DNA from: Labia minor
Taxonomy: Eukaryota > Arthropoda > Insecta > Dermaptera > Spongiphoridae
Assembly: GCA_963082975.1 (NCBI GenBank)
Contig: OY720344.1
Location: 67,422,546-67,486,545, forward strand
Length of the DNA: 64,000 nt
Reading direction: 5' to 3'
Part shown: in pieces, positions 1-12,518 of the stretch
How the letters are laid out: the number at the start of each line of letters is the position of its first letter
Position numbering within the stretch: position 1 is the first letter of the stretch
Translations under genes and position numbers: made by a program
The notes under the pieces: model-generated
Seen by the model: the letters and a program-made list of their open reading frames with translations, nothing else
Databases searched by the model: none
Told to the model about the DNA's origin: nothing

Positions 1-110
1 GGGGAGAGGGTAGGAGTTAGATGGTTGTGGCTCAGGATATGGACTCTTGGAGAAATGTGGTTGCTGCGGCCAATTTCAAGTTCCGTAGAGCCACAGAGAT
101 AGCTAGATAG
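1..110 (+). pseudogene. 3' end of a non-LTR retrotransposon ORF2, cut by the window edge
   Basis: The frame with ATG at 21 reads MVVAQDMDSWRNVVAAANF and ends in TAG at 108-110; an in-frame TAG at 18-20 interrupts it just upstream. This has the shape of the extreme C terminus of non-LTR retrotransposon ORF2 proteins (DRDxWR followed by a short Ala-rich tail). The same tail is found at 18620-18850 on the other strand, and a diverged one at 48830-49095, so it is repetitive. The reverse transcriptase domain, if present, lies outside the window. The family call rests on tail similarity alone; clade unknown. Confidence 0.55.
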
Positions 111-240
111 ATATGACATACACTAATATTTAATTAATTTACTGATAAGAACACAAAAAGAAATGAATGTTTTATGTAATATACTGATTGAAAGAAAATG
201 GAAGAAACCCTTTGACATACAGACATTCAACCAAATATTA

Positions 241-325
241 TGTATCACTTCGGGGATACAGGGGGCTGAGCCCCCGGATAGGTGTGAAGAGCGCTGAAGG
301 CGGTTTGATCAGCTAGTATATATAT
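241..325 (+). repeat. GC-rich hairpin in the probable 3' tail of the non-LTR element
   Basis: Positions 261-275 read GGGGGCTGAGCCCCC, a perfect 5-bp G:C stem with a 5-nt loop, within a short GC-rich patch that ends abruptly in a TA run at about 318. It lies 130 bp after the retrotransposon stop codon and may be its 3' UTR, where a stem-loop could be recognised by the reverse transcriptase. That link is inference; the hairpin is seen directly. Confidence 0.35.
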
Positions 326-1672
326 ATATTTACCTATAAGATACATATAAAAATATGTACATAAGTAATTTAATAATCACAAAATATTTACTTCAAAACA
401 ATATAATACTAATTTATAGATATATTTTATTATTGATGTCTTTCTTAATTTCTTTGTTAAATGTTCTGTAAATAATGAAGAATGATTATATTATTAAATC
501 ATTTACAATTTAAATAAAAATTAGTGACATAAATTTTCAAAAAAAACAATAAATGATAAACATTTGAAAGATAGAAACTGCAAATTTGTTTTAAAATTAC
601 TATAAAATAGAATTGAACTACTATTGTCAAAAGACAGGGTGACTACTTTTATTTTAAATATATTCGTGCAATTTACGTATCAATACAAACATGTATGGTA
701 TGTCTGTTCTTGAAATCTGACAGAATTTTATATGATTTAGTTTTTTAGGTTAGATGGTTAGATTTTATAGCGTCTTTTGGAATTGTTAAAAATTTTTGTC
801 GATAATTTCTTAAAGTGAAAAAATTAATCGAACAAAGACTTTGCATTATAAAAGGACCAAATACCTCTGCTCATATCAATTAATCTTGAAATTATTAATC
901 TAAAAAATCATGTAGCCAAATTTTCATTTTTTTTTTATATTGAGTGAATCCTTTTTATAATAAATTTCAAATTTCAAAAAAGAAAGTACTATTTATTTTA
1001 CTCACTAATTATTAGCCAAATAAGTTAAGCAACAAATTTCTAATTCATCAAAACTATGTATATAAATAGATAAGTGAAGATAGATAAAATTAAACTTATA
1101 TCATTATCTTACTTGAGTTTAGAACAAAGTTATGAAAGACTGAAAACTTCTTAACTAATTAGAAAACCATAAATAAGGAAATATGTTTACAGGTGAAATG
1201 AGATTCAGTCAGGAAGGGCTAATTGAAATCAAAGGGAATAAAATAGATGGAAAGTTATTATCTAGATCCTGCTGATTACAATTTTTAAAACAAAAGTTGT
1301 TGACAATGAGTTATTATTGAACAATAAAATATGTGATGTAATTATATAACATTTTTATTATTATTTGAATAAGATAAATTAAAAGAAAATTGATTATAGT
1401 ACGTATATTACTCAAGTAGAACAAACAAATTATTTGATAATTGAAAAAGTTTATAAAATAAAAATAAATTTTTACGCCTATGAAGTAGGCAAACAATTGT
1501 ACGGGTAAGATCATTTTTCGAAAACTATTTTTTTTTAATTATAGGTATAATTTTGATTTTAAAATAATATTCATATGACTATAAATATTTTTAATCAAAT
1601 TAAATATTTCTTTCTAATTTTTTTTATAAATGCAAGTAATAACTAAAAATAATATGAACTCTTTTTAAATTA
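326..1672. other. AT-rich, no gene seen
   Basis: Only short chance reading frames rich in Ile, Tyr, Phe and Asn. No repeat or motif stands out. Confidence 0.6.
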
Positions 1673-2383
1673 GCTGGAGTGTCTCTACTCGACCATCTAG
1701 CAAATTTGAATTGGATTCATTTACACATATATTGTATTTAAACTAAATTTAATTAATTATAAATTAAAATTAATAAATAATATTTATTAAACCAGCGCAT
1801 GTTTGGCTCTTTGTTGATGGCACCACGTCACGTGTTGGCGCATAAGATTTGCAGTGTTAAAAAATTAATTCCGGTATTTTCAACGATTCAATAAAGATAA
1901 AATTCTATATATAGCAGTTTTATACAATTTTTAAACATGTGAACAATTATCAAACATATATCTTTATTTTTTAGGCCACTTTAGAGGAAAAAAAATCAAA
2001 ACCTTGTAGGTAATGACCCTCTTGCGGTTGATCTACATTTCCCAAAAGTTTATGGAAAACACAAATTTTGAATAATGCCCATGTATCAAATTTGTTGATT
2101 CCAGCTCAAACCGTTTTTGAGTAATCTTGTATACATACACAGACACACAACCTTAGTGAAAATGACTCAGGGACCTTCAAAACGTAGAAAAACATCAAAA
2201 TCTCGACATTGAAAATTTTCATGATCTCTGGCGAGATAGTAAAAATTAATCAATGTTATGTTGGGAAAATGAATTTAACTTATTTTCAAAAAACTAAAAT
2301 TATTCTTACTATTAGGAATTTAAATATTTATTATTAGTCAATTTATTTGAGTTATTAAATTATAAATGAATTTTATCAAATTA
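1673..2383 (+). repeat. Family A interspersed repeat, copy A1
   Basis: The copy starts with GGAGTGTCTCTACTCGAC, which contains a small hairpin (GAGTG/CTACTC), then ATCTAGCA. The core ends with CGAGATAGTAAAAAT near 2234, whose reverse complement (ACTATCTCG) matches the start of better-preserved copies, so the core carries roughly 10-bp terminal inverted repeats. The tail 2244-2383 is shared almost word for word with copy A2 (to 12518), so the repeated unit, at least in these two copies, is longer than the core. There is no coding potential. It is most likely a non-autonomous DNA transposon of unknown superfamily. Confidence 0.7.
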
Positions 2384-2387
2384 GAGA

Positions 2388-2511
2388 GAGAGACAGACAG
2401 ACGTTTTTCTCAACCTTAGTGAAAATGATTCAGGAACCTTTAAAACGCATTAAAACATCAAAATTGAATTGAAAATTTTCGTGATCGCAATACTGGCGAG
2501 ATAGTAAAAAT
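2388..2511 (+). repeat. Family A fragment (3' part), copy A1b
   Basis: Begins in a GA/GACA microsatellite and continues with TTCTCAACCTTAGTGAAAAT and the family's terminal GCGAGATAGTAAAAAT. It corresponds to the last quarter of family A and sits directly after A1 and directly before the foldback element, so three repeats abut here. Confidence 0.65.
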
Positions 2512-2514
2512 AAG

Positions 2515-2925
2515 GGTAATTGTTCAGGAGACGGAGTACCTTTCCGATTTTTATAAAACTTCGCCAGTGGATTCCTTGTTTAATTATAAAAACTTTTTCA
2601 CTTATGCTATATAGGGGATTTCTTCTAGTTTTCGAGATAAAAATTATTAGAGTTTGAATATTGACATTATATATATACATCCATTTGACACACAGCGGCG
2701 AAGCTCTCTACTGCCCTAATCAATAAAACATTATAAATATGTCGGTCTAACGGATGTATATGTAATGTCAATATTCAAACTTTAATAATTGTTCGAATTA
2801 ATCTCGAAAATTAGAAGAGACCCCTCTATATTGCTTAAGGAAAAAGTTTCTTAGAATTAAACAAGAAATCCACTGGCGATATTTCATCCAAATCGGAGAG
2901 GTACCCTGTCTCCTGAACAATTACC
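2515..2925. repeat. Foldback element (long inverted repeat, about 170-bp arms)
   Basis: The left arm 2515-2682 (starts GGTAATTGTTCAGGAGAC) is mirrored by the right arm 2752-2925 (ends GTCTCCTGAACAATTACC). The arms match over nearly their whole length with scattered differences and small indels; the loop is about 69 bp. No protein is encoded. This is the structure of a foldback-type miniature transposon. A transcript would fold into a long hairpin, a possible endogenous siRNA source (inference). Confidence 0.8.
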
Positions 2926-5399
2926 AAAATAAGAATAAAAATTAATTATTAAGAACTTTTATTAAATATATTTTAGTTAAATATAAATATAAATAAATAT
3001 AATAAATAAAATAAAATTTAAGAAAATATCCTTAGGTGTTCTTTTATAAAAATTACATTGTAAAAATTTTATATTTTTTTTCTTTTATGAACGGGGAAAA
3101 GATTTTAAATGAAATATTAGAACAATTTAATGAATAATTTATACACTTGTCTCTCTCCCCTCCTCTATCTACACAGGCTGCTGTTTAAATCCACCTTTTC
3201 GACAAATGTAGATATTATACATATATCTACATATATATTTATATATATTCAATATATAATAGAAATTAGTCATTAATAATATCATTGTATATCGAAGATT
3301 CTAGTATATTGGTTCAATCGATTATTCATATGGAATTATTACAGAACAGGTAACATTATTGACCAGAATTTAAATATATAATGTAAGGTAAATAGACAGC
3401 TACAGAGGCAAGAATTATATAAATTAATGAAATGAATAAACCCACCAGTTTCAGTCTACATATCTTATTCATATGTTGAATGGAATAAAAAAAATCATTC
3501 GAATGTAAATGATCAATTTCCTTTTAAATTTTTAAATAATAAATTTCTATGAATTAAATTTTAATAAGATAACAAATAAATAATTATTCATTTATTATTA
3601 TTTTTTTTTAAATCAAAGGAGAAAGGGAAATCTTATTAACTTTTTGTGGGTTGTATAGAAATGGATATAAGATTTTTGTAATATAAATGGAAAGAAAGAA
3701 GGAGAAAGTGCTGATATTGTCAAATAATATTTTTGATTTGATTTCTGATATTTCTTGAGCCAAAGCTACGTTTTATATTAATGCAAACTTGATAAGTGAA
3801 GCTTTCTATAGATCAGCTCTTTTTAAAACTCTATCCCCCTTACAGTTGATGTTTTTCTTTCCCTCTCTCTCTCTCTCTCTGTTGTAAATGGAAAAAAATT
3901 CAAATATATAGCAGATGAGATTTTGTTTTATTTTTGGATTTTATTTTATTAATTCAGTTTTTTCTCTCTCTCCTATCTTTAATTACTATCTATCTATCAA
4001 AAGTTGTTGTCCACAATTACCACATTTCACCAACTTTCTCTAATCTACACCCATCTCCTTTATACCTACCTTTATATTGTCAATTCAACTTGTTTTTGTT
4101 CTATAATTTTGATTTATTAATTAATTATAATAAAAAGAAAATTAACATTTAGAAATAATTTGTCCTAACTATATTTAGAAATTGTATTCATAGCAATGTA
4201 CTTCTGTCAATCTATATAATTGATTGATAATGGTTAAGAGAAACGTCTAACAATAGAATAGAAGTGTTCATATTACTACGCTATTACAATATTCAAACAC
4301 TAATGAGAGTTCGATATCAATTATATGGGTTAAAAGATCGCTCAAGGCAACTTAATACGTACTAACATGAGGACAACCATTAGTGATGTCAAAATTCAAG
4401 TTTAATAGAGTGACGTTAACTGTGTAGTGTGTGCCTATGCACACCTCACAAACCTATGACGTCTCTAGACATCACTTCTAATATAAGTAAAATGCCTCTC
4501 TTGTACGTTTAAAAATGCAATTTCTACTTGATATCTACATGCATACTTTAATGTATTACATTTTACAAAGATAAGTATTGTATATGTTTATGTAAACATC
4601 TATAACAATAAATTATATTATTTAAAAGTGAATTGAAAAGATATTTCAGTAGTATTCACTTTTGTGAATGAAATATAAACGATATTGTTAATATTTTATA
4701 ACGTTTTTCTTAACTTCACTTGGCGTCTGTCTCTCTGTCTGTTCGCTCTTTTGACAAATTGAAATCGATTTTTCATCGACTTTTTATTGAGATAGAATTT
4801 TGAAAATTTTTATAGATATTTCAATGGATCCCTAGAAGATATAGAAGAAATATAATTGAATTATAATTAATTAAAGGTAATTAATTGGCCATTAATTACT
4901 TTTAGTAACTAACTTATTTTGTATTCCTCCGATTAATTTTTTTCAACTGATTCTGAAACATAAATATTGATTTCAGTATCGATTTTCATTTTGAACGTAT
5001 TTAATAATATTTCATAGCATTAAAATTAATGATGAATTCTTATTAATCAGTGCTGTGTCAAGTTTAATAGTTGAAGTCGGCATATTACTATCAATCAATT
5101 GTGAATTAATATCGATTGAAAAATTATACTAAAAAGTGTAAAATATTTAAAGTACAAAAAAAAGAAAGATATATGAGTAAATTCATTTTTACAAAATCTC
5201 ACTTTATTTATTGTTTATTTATAAATATATTACTATAATCATAAAATTTGTATTTTAAAAATATTATTTGTTTATTAACATTTACTTGAAATAAATACAT
5301 TTTTAGAAGATTAATATTTGCAAATTCTCGTATAACATCATCTTTTCTATGCCTCTTGATATATTAAATAAATTTATCGAATTAAAATTGCACTAAAAA
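2926..5399. other. AT-rich, no gene seen; microsatellite and weak repeat traces
   Basis: Holds a CT tract near 3860-3880 and a near-palindrome at 4457-4474 (TGACGTCTCTAGACATCA). A degenerate stretch at about 4705-5160 (GTCTGTCTCTCTGTCTG, then GGTAATTAATT and ACTAAAAAGT) loosely resembles 22500-22950. The reading frame at 3934-4152 is low-complexity and unconvincing. Confidence 0.5.
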
Positions 5400-6050
5400 G
5401 AATAAAATAATATAAATATAATTTTTTTTATAAAATAACGTTTATATTATAGACTAAAAAAGAATAAAATAATTTTTCTATAGGTCTGGCAAATTTTATG
5501 GATGAATTTCTTCATATACAACGAGAAACGTTTGGCGCATTTAGTTTTCAATTGCTTTCTATTTTATTTCTTTGCAATTAAATTTCTTTATAGAGCTCTA
5601 ATTTATATAAATACTTACATACCACATTAAAACACTTCATTAACAAGTAACACTATTTCTTTTGATATAATCAACTGTTTTGAGTGATAATATATGTAAA
5701 TTTAAAAAAATGATATTTTTTTAAAAATATGTTACATACTTTGATATAAGTATATTACAGTGAAAAATAATAAAAAATCAATTTCTTAGCTATTAACCTA
5801 TCAATTTTATTGCATAATAAAAAAATTTGTCAGTTTATGTGTTTAATAAAATTTTTATTACTACAAAAATTTAACTTGATGTGTGTTTTATATAAATAAA
5901 TAAAATTAAATGCGCCAAACGTTTTTCGTTGTATATGAAGAAATTCATCCATAAAATTTGCCAGGCCTATAGAAAGATTATTTTATTCTTTTTTAGTCCA
6001 TGAGAAAAACGTTATTTTATAAAAAATTTTTATATTTATATTTTATTATC
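5400..6050. repeat. Element with long (about 150 bp) terminal inverted repeats
   Basis: The left arm, about 5400-5555, includes AGGTCTGGCAAATTTTATGG and ATACAACGAGAAACGTTTGG. The right arm, about 5898-6050, carries the reverse complement (CCAAACGTTTTTCGTTGTAT and CCATAAAATTTGCCAGGCCT). Arms match closely around a unique AT-rich centre of about 340 bp without coding potential. It fits a non-autonomous long-TIR transposon. I could not fix a target duplication, so the edges are approximate. Confidence 0.8.
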
Positions 6051-6152
6051 TTATGTTAAAAGATCGATATTTCAGTGAATTTTAAATTAGTGAAATAATC
6101 TTTTTTCTGTTTAGGATATAATTTTAATTTTTCAAATAACAATTATTTAATC
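6051..6152. other. AT-rich spacer
   Basis: Nothing recognisable between the long-TIR element and the SINE-like fragment. Confidence 0.5.
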
Positions 6153-6195
6153 AAGAGCGTAGCTTAGTGGTAAAATTCTGAACTACTAACTGATT
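6153..6195 (+). repeat. tRNA-derived SINE fragment (A-box half)
   Basis: GAGCGTAGCTTAGTGG at 6155-6170 matches the tRNA/SINE A-box pattern TRGCNNAGYGG and is followed by TAAAATTCTGAACTACTAA. The same sequence, continuing into a B-box, lies on the minus strand at 55655-55770. The 3' part is missing here. A further scrap (TTTTCATGAACCCAGTGA, about 7050) may be another copy of its internal part. Confidence 0.45.
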
Positions 6196-9015
6196 TTAAA
6201 AAAAAATATTTACTTATTATTTAATGTGATAGAATTAATTCTAATCAATGTGTAATCAGAATAAAAAATGAACTTAAAAAATAATAATAATATTACTAAT
6301 AAAGAAATAAAAAAAATAAAATAAAAAAATGTATTTTAATCAATGAAATAAAATAAATTCTTTTTTAAATTTTTTTTTAAATGAAAACTTATTTTAAAAT
6401 TTTCTCTACAATTCATCTTTAACTATTAATATTAAAAAAAAGAAAAAACAATAATTAATCATCACTTTCAAAAATATTTTTATAAAATTGTCATTGTAAA
6501 TGTTAACATTGAATAGTATGCTATGCTATCAATTACTTTATCATATATCCCTTTGATAATGATTTCCTGGGATATGTATGGGTAGAAAGTGCATGTCATT
6601 TTTTACTGAAATATAATGAAAAATTTTTAGGGAAGGAAATAGGGCTCAGAATCCTCTTGGGTGTCATGAATTTGTCCCGGCCTCCTTCTCCCTTCTTAGC
6701 ACCTCTGGAAATATGTTAACACTAATGATTTAAATCATTTTAACTTGGTTTTAAGAGAATTTATTATCAAAATTAATTTTATAATATCGTTTAATAATTT
6801 TTACAATTTATTTGAAATTTGCCTTCACTTCTTTTTCGATCATATTCCCTAGTTACTAAACAAAAACTAAATATTATGATTAATTAATAACTTATAACAC
6901 AAATAGCATATATTATAATTCAAGATTATCTTTTTATTTTCATTTTAAAAATATTTCATTAAACAAAGATAAAGAAAATTTGAAAAAATAGTGTGCTAAT
7001 CTCTTTCATTTTTTTTAACTTAATTTATATAACGAAGTATACATTATAATTTTCATGAACCCAGTGATATTTTAAAATGATTATAAAATAAATATTATAA
7101 TTAATAAACATGTTTCATCTTGATTTTGTTTAATCTATATTATATTTAAAAAATGCTAAATTGTATATAAAAGAAAACTTAATTAAGCAAATATACAGTA
7201 TATAGGTATAGTAAAAGCGTATTTTTTATAAAGTAATTTTTTTAAATAAAAGTTAATAAGCTAGTAAAAGAAGAAATAACAAGTTACATAGGAGAGATCT
7301 AATTTTTGCAATTAGTTTTTTAATTATTTTCTGAATTATTTTATTATTATTTTTTTGATAAAAATATTTTCAAGATTCTTTATGAAGATCCAATGTTTTA
7401 TTTTATTCATTGCTTTTATTTTCTGAAAAGTAATTTAATCTAAACCATAAAACAATTTTTTAAACATTATTTTTAATAAAACTGGCTAATTAATAAATCA
7501 CATTTATCATATATTATAATAATGAATGAATTAAATTGTCTGATAAAAATGTCATGGGTCAATTTAAACGTCAAATACATTTTATTTTTATTTAATAATA
7601 AATATTATATTATATTATATATTTATATTATAAATTTTATATATATACAAATTGAATATCATTTTAAACATTCATAAATTTCTAATCATTTATTTAACTA
7701 TAATATATTTGTATAAAACTAATTACTTATTATTGTGTAACCCTAAATTAAAGACTTTTATTCAATCTTTTTTTTAAAAGTTTCATCTTATTATAAATGT
7801 ATTATGCTTACCATATATCACCGCCAATCTAGATAATTGTTGATGAACCTTAGAAAGGATCAAAACTTTGATAAAGTGAAAAAAGGAATATGGTTTATTT
7901 CTTAACTTTTGATTATTTGTTGCCTTATCCATCAATTAATTTCTATATTAAAATTAATATACTAATATGTATATATTTATTTATTCTAAAATATAGTTTG
8001 TATTAAAAAGAGAAATATTATTTAATATTTTTTTAAAATATATTTTATCATTTACTATTGATTTCTCTTACCCATTCATAAACGAAAAATCAAATTTTTT
8101 ACAATTAGAATAAAATTATAACTACTTTTCTCTGGTAACCAATTTTATAATTAAGGAAGTTATGTTCGGAATACATTTCAGCTGAATAAAATATTATCAT
8201 ATATTATGAATAAGAAAAAATCGTGATTAATACATAAACAGGATTAATTATACAACTGTGCTGACATTTTTTACCCTCCGATAATAACTGTTAAATATGT
8301 ATTATTATTAAATTAAATTAAACTATTATTAAAATATACAATTATATTATATCTCATTAAATATAATTTGATTAATATGTTAATGAAAAAAAAAATCTTA
8401 TTTATTTGACCAATGTTTAAGCTAAATATTAAATTTTAGTAACTTAATAATATGTTTATATAAAAATATATTTTTTTACGCTTTTGTGATTGTGAGAATT
8501 TTTAGTTTCACAAACATCTGTGTCTAATTAATGATAAATTAATTAACTAAAATTCTAGGAAAAATATTTCAATCACAGTAAACTATCATCGATCAATAAA
8601 TAACTGTAATTTATTTAACTTATTAAAAAGTTATATATGCATGTGGTTAGTCTTCTTTTAACATCAGTTGATTTTATCAAAAGACTTTTTGATTAAAGCC
8701 GAAATGATTAATTATTATTCATTTAATACCCCTTGTGGGATTTGATAAAAAAAATCATAATTTGAAAATTTTAACTATTACTTTCACATACTTTATTTGA
8801 ATAAAAAAACCTCTACACAAAGAATATATATTCTTTTTTTTTAAAATTAAATATGTTTGATTCTATACTCTTTGAACATGAAAAACAACATAATTCTTAC
8901 AATTAGAATTAATTGTAAATGTGTCTACACAACTATCATTTATCTTTGTTTCAATAACCACGATTAAATCGAAATTTATAAAGATATTTATATATTCTCT
9001 GGCTCGTGCATTTCT

Positions 9016-9018
<3 letters not shown>
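6196..9018. other. AT-rich, no gene seen
   Basis: Long A and T runs and short chance frames only. The patch at 6640-6700 is somewhat less AT-rich (CTTGGGTGTCATGAATTTG) but opens no usable frame. Confidence 0.6.

Positions 9019-9063
<45 letters not shown>
9019..9063. repeat. (AT)n microsatellite
   Basis: About 22 AT units without a break. They give the Tyr-Ile run of the spurious minus-strand frame at 8863-9093. Confidence 0.95.
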
Positions 9064-9068
<5 letters not shown>

Positions 9069-11683
9069 CATATATAATGCGTCTGTTTAACAACCACTTA
9101 GCATGGCTTGCAAACTAATATTTCATCTACATTCTGGTTTCCATTCAAAATGGGTTGTGTGATAAGGGCGGCTTTTAAAAAAAGACTAAATATATAATAA
9201 CAATTCATTTTCATTTAATTATACTCCGTGCTAAATTTTTATCTATTTCTCTCCATCTAGGCATTATGCTTTTTTAACGCTCCTTTTCTGTATAAATTTT
9301 TTTATTGTGATTCACACGTTTTTTTTTTATTTTTTTTTTTTTTAGTTTGGCACGAGTTGTAAAAATTTATTTATTGTTATTTCCAATAATAAATAGAGGT
9401 ACATATATAGTTTTTATCTCTTCTACTGGCTAGGTTAAATAACAGGAATGATTAATGCATATGTTTTTTTTTATATTTCAATCGATAATATGTACAACTT
9501 ATATAGATATCTTAAAGAAATTTTTTTTTTTTTAAATAATTAATATAAAAATAAAAAAAGAAATATAAAGATAAAATTAAAATATAGTTGAAAGTAAAAG
9601 GAGATTAATATGTATTATCAAAAATTACTATAAATATTACTATAATATTAATATTAAAATTAGAATTTCTTATTCTAAAGATAATGATAACAGCTTATAT
9701 ATTATACATACACTGAAGTTCATGTTAGAACAAGTACTAATAAAACCTATTAAATACAAATTATGTCTAAACATATTCATATTATTATCAATAGATTAAA
9801 ATGTTAATTTAAATTCTTTATATTTACATGCTGTATATTATTTAATGAAACTGTGTGGGTTTATGTGTTATAATTTTAATAGTTTCTACCGAACTAACCA
9901 TCTCTTTGACATTCTTTTTTCAATTAGTTTAACTCTTCTCCATTCTCCATTATTAAAACAATAAACACTCTTCGAATCTTTAATATTTGTTAAAATTTAC
10001 ATTATTTATGATTATTTTTATATTAATTTTAAATTCTAAATAATTACTCTAAATTTGAGTATATAATGATTTTGAAATAAAAACATCAAAACATTTTATT
10101 CGGAAATAATTTTTTAAAAAAATTTCAAAATCTATGTAATATAAATATAAAAATGGATGTATAAGGATAAATTAGAACTTCTATTTGTACTTTGTAATAT
10201 TTTATTTTTAAGTCGGCGCCCCTCAAAATTTGGCGCCCTAGGCTTGCCCTCTCCTTTATCTGTAGTTTCTATCACAATTTTGACCACATATAGCTGCAGA
10301 TCCCCTCCAAATTTAGAAATTAATATTAGTATTAATTTTAATTTTTAAATATTTTGTAAATTCTAATAAACACTAGTAAAGATAGTTTCCTATATAAAAA
10401 TAAAATAATTACATAAAATATAAAGTTAAATTCAACCTTTGCTTTGAGTTTTTTTTACTTTACAAACAATAATAAAATAAAAAAAAATCCTTTATAGTTG
10501 ATGACCTTTAATACGTTAACCCCCGAAATAGGATCGATTCTTCGTTATACTTTTGACTTTTATCTACTAGTTACTTCTTTTTAATAGCTTTAGTTGAAAA
10601 CATTTCAAAATATAAACAAGAAAAAAAAATATTATTTATTTATTCGTTGAATCTTCTTGAGAATTATTCAAATAAAACTTTTCAGGGAATTTTTTTAAAT
10701 ATCCTATTTATTGATTTACACTTATCTATATAAAAATAAATAAAAAACAACAAAAATAAATAAATTATCTTCTAGTAGATGATACTTACATAAAGAGTTA
10801 AAAATACATAATATATGCATATATTTCTTTTCACACATTTACAATCTTGTTCGTAATAATTCAAAGTGACTTATCATGTTTTGTTAGAAATAGTTTCCCG
10901 ATTGCGTGATAAAAGGACAAAAAGGAAACTAAAACAGACTGAATTATTATACTAAGTAAATTATTATTCCGAAAATAATCTTCTAAATAATTTACTATTG
11001 AATGTTTAAACTTTAATCGGTTAAAATAATTGATATATCTAAATTTTATAGATATACAATTATTGTTAATTTGAATCAATGAAATAAATGAAATAATATT
11101 GTAAATACTTTCACTCTTCAGAATAATTTATATTTAAATAGAAAAAAAAACGAATAAATCATTAAAATATCAATAAAAGATTACCATATTTAATTTCGAA
11201 AAAAGAAACTACAGATGATGTCCTTCATTTATTTTTTTAAAGGTAATACAAGTAAAAAAAAATTCTCAAGTAAACATTATTTTTAAAAATTAATATATTA
11301 CTGAATTATTAATCAGAACTTCAATTACATTCAATATTTTTACTCTCATTAGCATCAGAGTGTAATGTTTTTAATTTTATTGTCATGAGAAGCATGAGTC
11401 ATGAATTATAATTTACTACATATTATTATAGTTTGAATTTAAAGACCTCACCTAATATAATAAATGATCAATGCTTGTTCTTAAGCTAAACCAGAGACAA
11501 TATTTAATGTTTAAGAATCAATCAATTAGTTCAGACAGCGTACAATAATATGAAGAAACTTTTGTAACAATAATAAAAATTCTTTACAACTATTCTTATT
11601 CCTTGTTTTTCATTTTTAAAACAAACTACGATATGTAAAAATTGAATAGGATTAACCATGGAAATGAGCCGAATCAAAAATAT
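9064..11683. other. AT-rich, no gene seen; one GC-rich inverted pair
   Basis: At 10215-10237 two GGCGCC palindromes flank CCTCAAAATTT, followed by CTAGGCTTGCCC. This looks like a leftover transposon terminus but I see no partner. The remainder is featureless. Confidence 0.5.
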
Positions 11684-12518
11684 GCTGGAGTGTCTCTACT
11701 CGACCATCTCGCAAATTTGAATTGGATTCATTTACACATATATTATATTTAACCCTTATAAGATGTCCAAGACTAAATATGCCAATACAACACAATATTT
11801 TAGCTATTGTGGGTGTAAAGTAAGAGAATATCACTAAATTTAATTAATTATAAATTAAAATTAATAAATAATATTTATTAAACCAGCGCGTGTTTGGCTC
11901 TTTGTTGATGGCACCACATCACGTGCTGGCGCGTGATTTGCAGTGTTAAAAGATTAATTCCGGTACTTTCAGCATCAAGCTAAAATTCTATATTTAGCAG
12001 TTTTATACAATTTTTAATTATGTGAAAAACTATCAAACATAAATCTTTATTTTTACGATCACTTTAGAGGAAAAAAAAATCAAAACGTTGTAGTTAATGA
12101 CTCACTTCCGGTTGAGCTACATTTCTCAAAAGTTGATAGAAAACACAAATTTTGAATAATGCCCATGTATCAAATTGGATGATTCTAGCTCAAACCGTTT
12201 TTGCGTAATCTTGTCTACATACACAGACACACAGAGAGAGGAAGAGAGAGAGAGACATTTTTCTCAACCTTAGTGAAAATGACTCAGGGGCTTTCCAAAC
12301 GTAGAAAAACATCAAAATCTCGACATTGAAAATTTTCATGATCTCTGGCGAGATAATAAAAATAAAATTTTTAAAAAATTAATCAATGTTATGTTGGGAA
12401 AATGACTTTAATTTATTTTCAAAAAACTAAAATTATTCTTACTATTAGGAATTTAAATATTTATTATTAATCAATTTATTTGAGTTATTAAATTATAAAT
12501 GAATTTTATAAAATTAGC
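11684..12518 (+). repeat. Family A interspersed repeat, copy A2
   Basis: Same start as A1 (GGAGTGTCTCTACTCGACCA) and the same internal landmarks (GTGTTTGGCTCTTTGTTGAT). It runs through the core end near 12363 and the shared tail to 12518. Compared with A1 and A3 it carries an extra block of about 82 bp at 11753-11834. A GA microsatellite at 12234-12256 lies inside. Non-coding. Confidence 0.75.

Noticed and set aside
4705..5160. Repeat loosely similar to 22500-22950
   Set aside because: Shared words are short (CTGTCTG, GGTAATTAATT, ACTAAAAAGT) in AT-rich DNA; I could not align it with confidence.
10157..10348. Plus-strand frame with CRSPPNLE
   Set aside because: Covers the GGCGCC inverted pair; no family recognised and no conserved start.
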